A stretch of 64,000 nt of DNA from Enoplolaimus lenunculus (Eukaryota > Nematoda > Enoplea > Enoplida > Thoracostomopsidae). The position numbers and the translations under genes were made by a program. Shown here in pieces: positions 63,586 to 64,000 of the stretch. The first letter of the stretch is position 1. Each line of letters starts with the position of its first letter. Where the stretch lies: contig JASANG010002312.1 in NCBI GenBank assembly GCA_030248215.1, positions 1 through 64,000 on the forward strand. Reading direction: 5' to 3'. The notes below the pieces were generated by a model. That model was not told the DNA's origin and ran no database searches. It saw only the letters and a program-made list of their open reading frames with translations.

Positions 63586-64000
63586 CCGAGATCGGGTCCA
63601 AGAGTCCGTCTATAACAGTTGAACAAACCTGCTCAAGTGAAACGAGTCAACGGTTGAACTACCGGTTTTAATTAGCTTAAGACTGTCCGGTGCCGGTTGT
63701 CGCGTACGATACCCCTTGTTTTGTAATCAGTGTTTTTTGTCATATAACAACAGAGCCAAATGGCAAAATTTGTTATTTTTTAATTTAATCTTGTAACTCA
63801 AGCGGAACCGACAGATGCATCATGTTTTAAAATCCAATAACGGTCCAAGTATTGACGTAAAGGCTTCGAATTTGAACCCTGTATGAATTTGAGCGATTAT
63901 TTTTAGGGGTGCACTATACTTTTGTTGACGTCCGGCGCCGTCCGTCACCCGTACGGCGTCGTCCGTTACCGTGCGACGCTGTCCGTCACCGTGCGGTATC

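Larger units (their letters stand above)
52356..64000. other. Right flank: no protein-coding exon recognised
   Basis: Apart from the repeats listed separately, 52.4-64.0 kb contains only short open frames with no domain, splice context or codon pattern I can support. Gaps with nothing recognised: about 58120-58990, 59960-60220, 61850-62240 and 62705-63020. The extreme right end (63905-64000) starts another GCACTATACTT element with a GTCCGTCACCGTGCG-rich interior, cut by the window edge. Confidence 0.6.

Noticed and set aside
1-64000. Retrovirus-like, LTR, Polinton-like or CRISPR features
   Set aside because: No reverse transcriptase, integrase, capsid-like or Cas-like motif and no paired long direct repeats were seen. 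The tandem arrays lack the repeat-spacer pattern of CRISPR and the genes have spliceosomal introns.

Overview
The window is invertebrate animal DNA: AT-rich, with long introns, short coding exons bounded by GT/AG sites (acceptors mostly TTTTCAG or TTTTTAG) and a very dense load of short non-autonomous DNA transposons, tandem repeats and tRNA-derived repeats. I cannot name the species. Many dispersed elements carry arrays of TTAGGC, the nematode telomere unit, but here they lie inside the elements, so this is only a weak hint about the host.

Layout. Positions 1-13523 form one giant imperfect palindrome with arms of about 6-7 kb and a centre near 6.29 kb inside a fold-back element. The right arm holds functional-looking exons of a plus-strand MCTP gene (multiple C2 domain and transmembrane protein). 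The left arm holds the same exons inverted, several of them damaged by small indels. The MCTP gene continues from 7344 to about 25647. I could splice 18 exons in phase: end of C2B, all of C2C, two membrane segments, an acidic linker and a short tail (542 residues). Exons for the N-terminus and C2A would lie upstream, where the palindrome begins, and are absent. Introns are filled with repeats, including a 1.1-kb 24-bp minisatellite.

25.65-32.35 kb has no gene I can support and consists largely of short inverted-repeat elements. On the minus strand at 32350-38830 and 45796-52355 lie two tandem paralogues. Each encodes four RRM domains of the hnRNP A/B-Musashi-DAZAP1 type, a low-complexity linker and a C-terminal SAM-like domain. 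All exon joins found keep the reading frame (671 and 581 residues) and four exons are identical in length (87, 159, 84 and 239 bp). The first coding exon of neither gene could be identified. This RRM x4 plus SAM-like architecture is the most interesting protein-level observation.

52.36-64.0 kb has no recognisable coding exon. It holds piggyBac-like and other MITEs, tRNA-related repeats and an unusual array of TTTGGCGGGAAA-like (E2F-site-like) repeats at 55.7-56.1 kb. No retrovirus-like element, large virus-like element, CRISPR array or intact transposase gene was seen.
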